Source of the DNA: an uncultured Bacteroidia bacterium
Lineage (GTDB): Bacteria; Bacteroidota; Bacteroidia; Bacteroidales; UBA932
DNA: 8,731 bases
NCBI GenBank assembly: GCA_902766985.1
Contig: CACXFP010000252.1
Location: 1 to 8,731, forward strand
Reading direction: 5' to 3'
Both the position numbers and the translations under genes were made by a program. The first letter of the stretch is position 1; each line of letters begins with the position of its first letter. Of the stretch, positions 7,078-8,731 are shown in pieces. The notes below the pieces were generated by a model that did no database searches, had not been told where the DNA came from, and saw only the letters and a list, made by a program, of their open reading frames with translations.

Positions 7078-8731
7078 CTAAAGATAATCTTCAAAATATG
7101 CAGTCACCTTGTCCATGAGGTGTATGCGGTCCCGTCCCATGACGTTGTGTTCGGCGGTGGGGTAGGGGAAGTAATCCAGCTGGACGTTGTTCTTGATGCA
7201 TTCGCGGGTGAAGGACAGGCTGTGCTCCCAGACGACGGTGTTGTCCACGGCGCCCTGGCAGATAAGGAGTTTTCCCTTGAGGTCCTTTGCCTTGTTGATA
7301 AGCGACGTCTTCTCGAAGCCTTCGGCATTGGTCTCCATTGTGTCCATGTACCTTTCACCATACATTATCTCATACCACTTCCAGTCTATGACCGGCCCGC
7401 CGGCGACTCCGACCTTGAAGGTCTCCGGATAGTTGGTCATGAGGGAGATGGTCATGAAACCTCCGTAGCTCCATCCGTGGACTCCGATCCTGGACGCATC
7501 CACCCAGGGAAGGGATTTCAGCATCTCTATCCCGACCATCTGGTCGGCCATCTCGTTCTTCCCGCACTGGCGGTGGATGGATTTCTCATATTCCGCTCCG
7601 CGGTTCTGGGTGCCCCTGTTGTCCTGGACATAGACCACATAGCCCCTCTGCGCCATGTACATCTCCCACATCCTGACCTGGCCGAGCCAGCTGTCGTTCA
7701 CCATCTGGGAGTGGGGGCCGCCATAGACATAGAGAATGACGGGGTACTTCTTCGACGGGTCGAAGTTCAGCGGCTTGAAGAGCCTGTACCAGTTGTCGTA
7801 CTTGCCGTCGGCGCTCTTCACGGTGCCGAAATCCACCTCGCATTGGGCGAAATCCGCCAGGGGATCAGGGGCCGTGAGGAGGTTGCGCACCTTCTGTCCG
7901 TCGGAGGTCATGAGATTGGCCACCCTGGGCACGTTGAGACTCGACCAGCTGTCCACGTAGAATTTGCAGTCGGGATTCATCGAAATGTCATGCCAGCCTT
8001 CCTCCTTCGTGAGGCGGACAGGCTTGCCGATACGGGCCTGTTCCACTCCGCTCTGGTTCTTTTTCCAGGAGAGGCTGACCTTGAAAAGATGATTCTCGAC
8101 AGGGGAGACCTCGGCGGAGGTGTACCATACAGTCGAACCGTCGTTTGCGACATAGTCGACGTCGGCGTCCACTGCTGTGAGCCTGCGGACGTTCCCGAGT
8201 GTGTCGCAGAGATAGAGGTTGCGGAACCCGTCCCTGTTGTCGGTCCGGTAGATGAATTCATATTTTCCCTTGAGGAAACGGATGGGGTCGAGGGGCTCGG
8301 TGTACCTGGGATTGTCCTCGGTCAGGATCGTCCTGACGAAAGCTCCGTCGTCGGCCCTGTACTGGTTCAGGCGGCAGTGCTTCTGGGTTCGGTCGAGGAC
8401 CTGGATGAAGACGTACCTGTCGTCGGGGGACCAGGAAATGTTGGTAAGGTACCGGTCGTCGCCGAAGTCCGTGACGTCGGCCCAGACGGTCCTGCCGGTG
8501 CCAGGGTCGTATATCCCTAGGGTAACGGCCTCCGAGCTCATCCCGTTCATGGGATACTTGATGCTCTTCAGCGTTCCGGTCCGGGTCGTTATGTCGAGGA
8601 GGGGGAAGTCGGTGACCTTGGACTCGTCCTTGCGGTAGAAGGCCAGCCTGGAGCCGGACGGGGACCAGAAGATTCCTCCGTTGATGCCGAACTCGTTGCG
8701 GCTGACGCTCTGGCCATAGGTTATCTGGTCA
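7078..8731 (-). CDS. Dipeptidyl peptidase IV-like S9 peptidase (partial, N-terminus outside window)
   Basis: The frame stays open to the right edge (first full codon at 8730), giving about 550 visible residues; full-length Bacteroidetes enzymes are usually over 700. The visible N-terminal part (RNEFGINGGIFWSPSG..LAFYRKDES, then SWSPDDRYVFIQ) belongs to the eight-bladed propeller of DPP IV. The C-terminal part is an alpha/beta hydrolase domain with YVYGGPHSQMV and the nucleophile motif GWSYGGF. The triad codons are Ser at 7468-7470, Asp at 7243-7245 (GAVDNTVVWEHS) and His at 7147-7149 (PTAEHNV). The family removes X-Pro or X-Ala dipeptides from peptide N-termini, normally after export to the periplasm or surface. 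The signal peptide and the double-Glu motif that fixes the free N-terminus should lie outside the window, so location and exact specificity are inferred. The Met at 8550 is internal to the domain and is not the start. The gene lies 18 bases before clpP. Confidence 0.93.
   Translation of the reverse strand, partial: DQITYGQSVSRNEFGINGGIFWSPSGSRLAFYRKDESKVTDFPLLDITTRTGTLKSIKYPMNGMSSEAVTLGIYDPGTGRTVWADVTDFGDDRYLTNISWSPDDRYVFIQVLDRTQKHCRLNQYRADDGAFVRTILTEDNPRYTEPLDPIRFLKGKYEFIYRTDNRDGFRNLYLCDTLGNVRRLTAVDADVDYVANDGSTVWYTSAEVSPVENHLFKVSLSWKKNQSGVEQARIGKPVRLTKEEGWHDISMNPDCKFYVDSWSSLNVPRVANLMTSDGQKVRNLLTAPDPLADFAQCEVDFGTVKSADGKYDNWYRLFKPLNFDPSKKYPVILYVYGGPHSQMVNDSWLGQVRMWEMYMAQRGYVVYVQDNRGTQNRGAEYEKSIHRQCGKNEMADQMVGIEMLKSLPWVDASRIGVHGWSYGGFMTISLMTNYPETFKVGVAGGPVIDWKWYEIMYGERYMDTMETNAEGFEKTSLINKAKDLKGKLLICQGAVDNTVVWEHSLSFTRECIKNNVQLDYFPYPTAEHNVMGRDRIHLMDKVTAYFEDYL

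Noticed and set aside
7078..7100. Possible clpP promoter at the end of the S9 gene (minus strand TATCTTTA)
   Set aside because: It differs from TAnnTTTG at the last base, and the nearest upstream TTTG lies about 9 bases away, not the usual 19-21.
7120..8520. 466-codon plus-strand open frame antisense to the S9 peptidase gene
   Set aside because: It lies wholly opposite a gene with an intact catalytic triad, has low-complexity Val/Gly/His-rich composition typical of a GC-rich shadow frame, and shows no recognisable domain.

Overview
The window reads as a piece of a GC-rich Bacteroidales-type genome. The evidence is the protein set (S9B dipeptidyl peptidase, a Bacteroidetes-style ClpP with a long N-terminal propeptide, a C69 dipeptidase with signal peptide, NfnAB), the lack of Shine-Dalgarno sequences before the starts, and a TAnnTTTG-type -7 promoter element at the left edge. 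I cannot name the genus with confidence; the high GC would fit Alistipes-like or uncultured gut and rumen Bacteroidales.

Everything from 450 to 8731 is one tightly packed minus-strand gene train, read from right to left: a dipeptidyl peptidase IV-like serine peptidase (5' end outside the window), clpP, clpX, pyrF, nfnA, nfnB (gltA/sudA-like) and a secreted C69 dipeptidase. Junctions are +18, -8, -4 (ATGA), +25, -11 and +11 bases, and no internal promoter or terminator is convincing. Co-transcription is therefore very likely. All key catalytic and metal-binding residues that I checked are present, so none of the genes looks broken.

Functionally, the train combines extracytoplasmic peptide breakdown (DPP IV-like and C69 enzymes), cytoplasmic protein quality control (ClpXP), the last step of UMP synthesis (PyrF) and an electron-bifurcating transhydrogenase (NfnAB) that links NADH and reduced ferredoxin to NADPH. 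A peptide- and amino-acid-fermenting lifestyle would make sense of much of this, but that is inference.

Bases 1-449 hold no gene that I can support. Bases 1-120 are AT-rich (about 31% GC by hand count, against roughly 60% by eye in the genes). They carry a leftward promoter-like element and end in an ATG at 4-2 on the minus strand, so another leftward gene, possibly a mobile element's, may begin at the edge. I see no new multi-gene defence, mobile or CRISPR system here. The most interesting points are the unusual gene company of clpPX, the Asp-for-Cys iron-sulfur ligand that separates NfnA from PyrK, and the composition break at the left edge.
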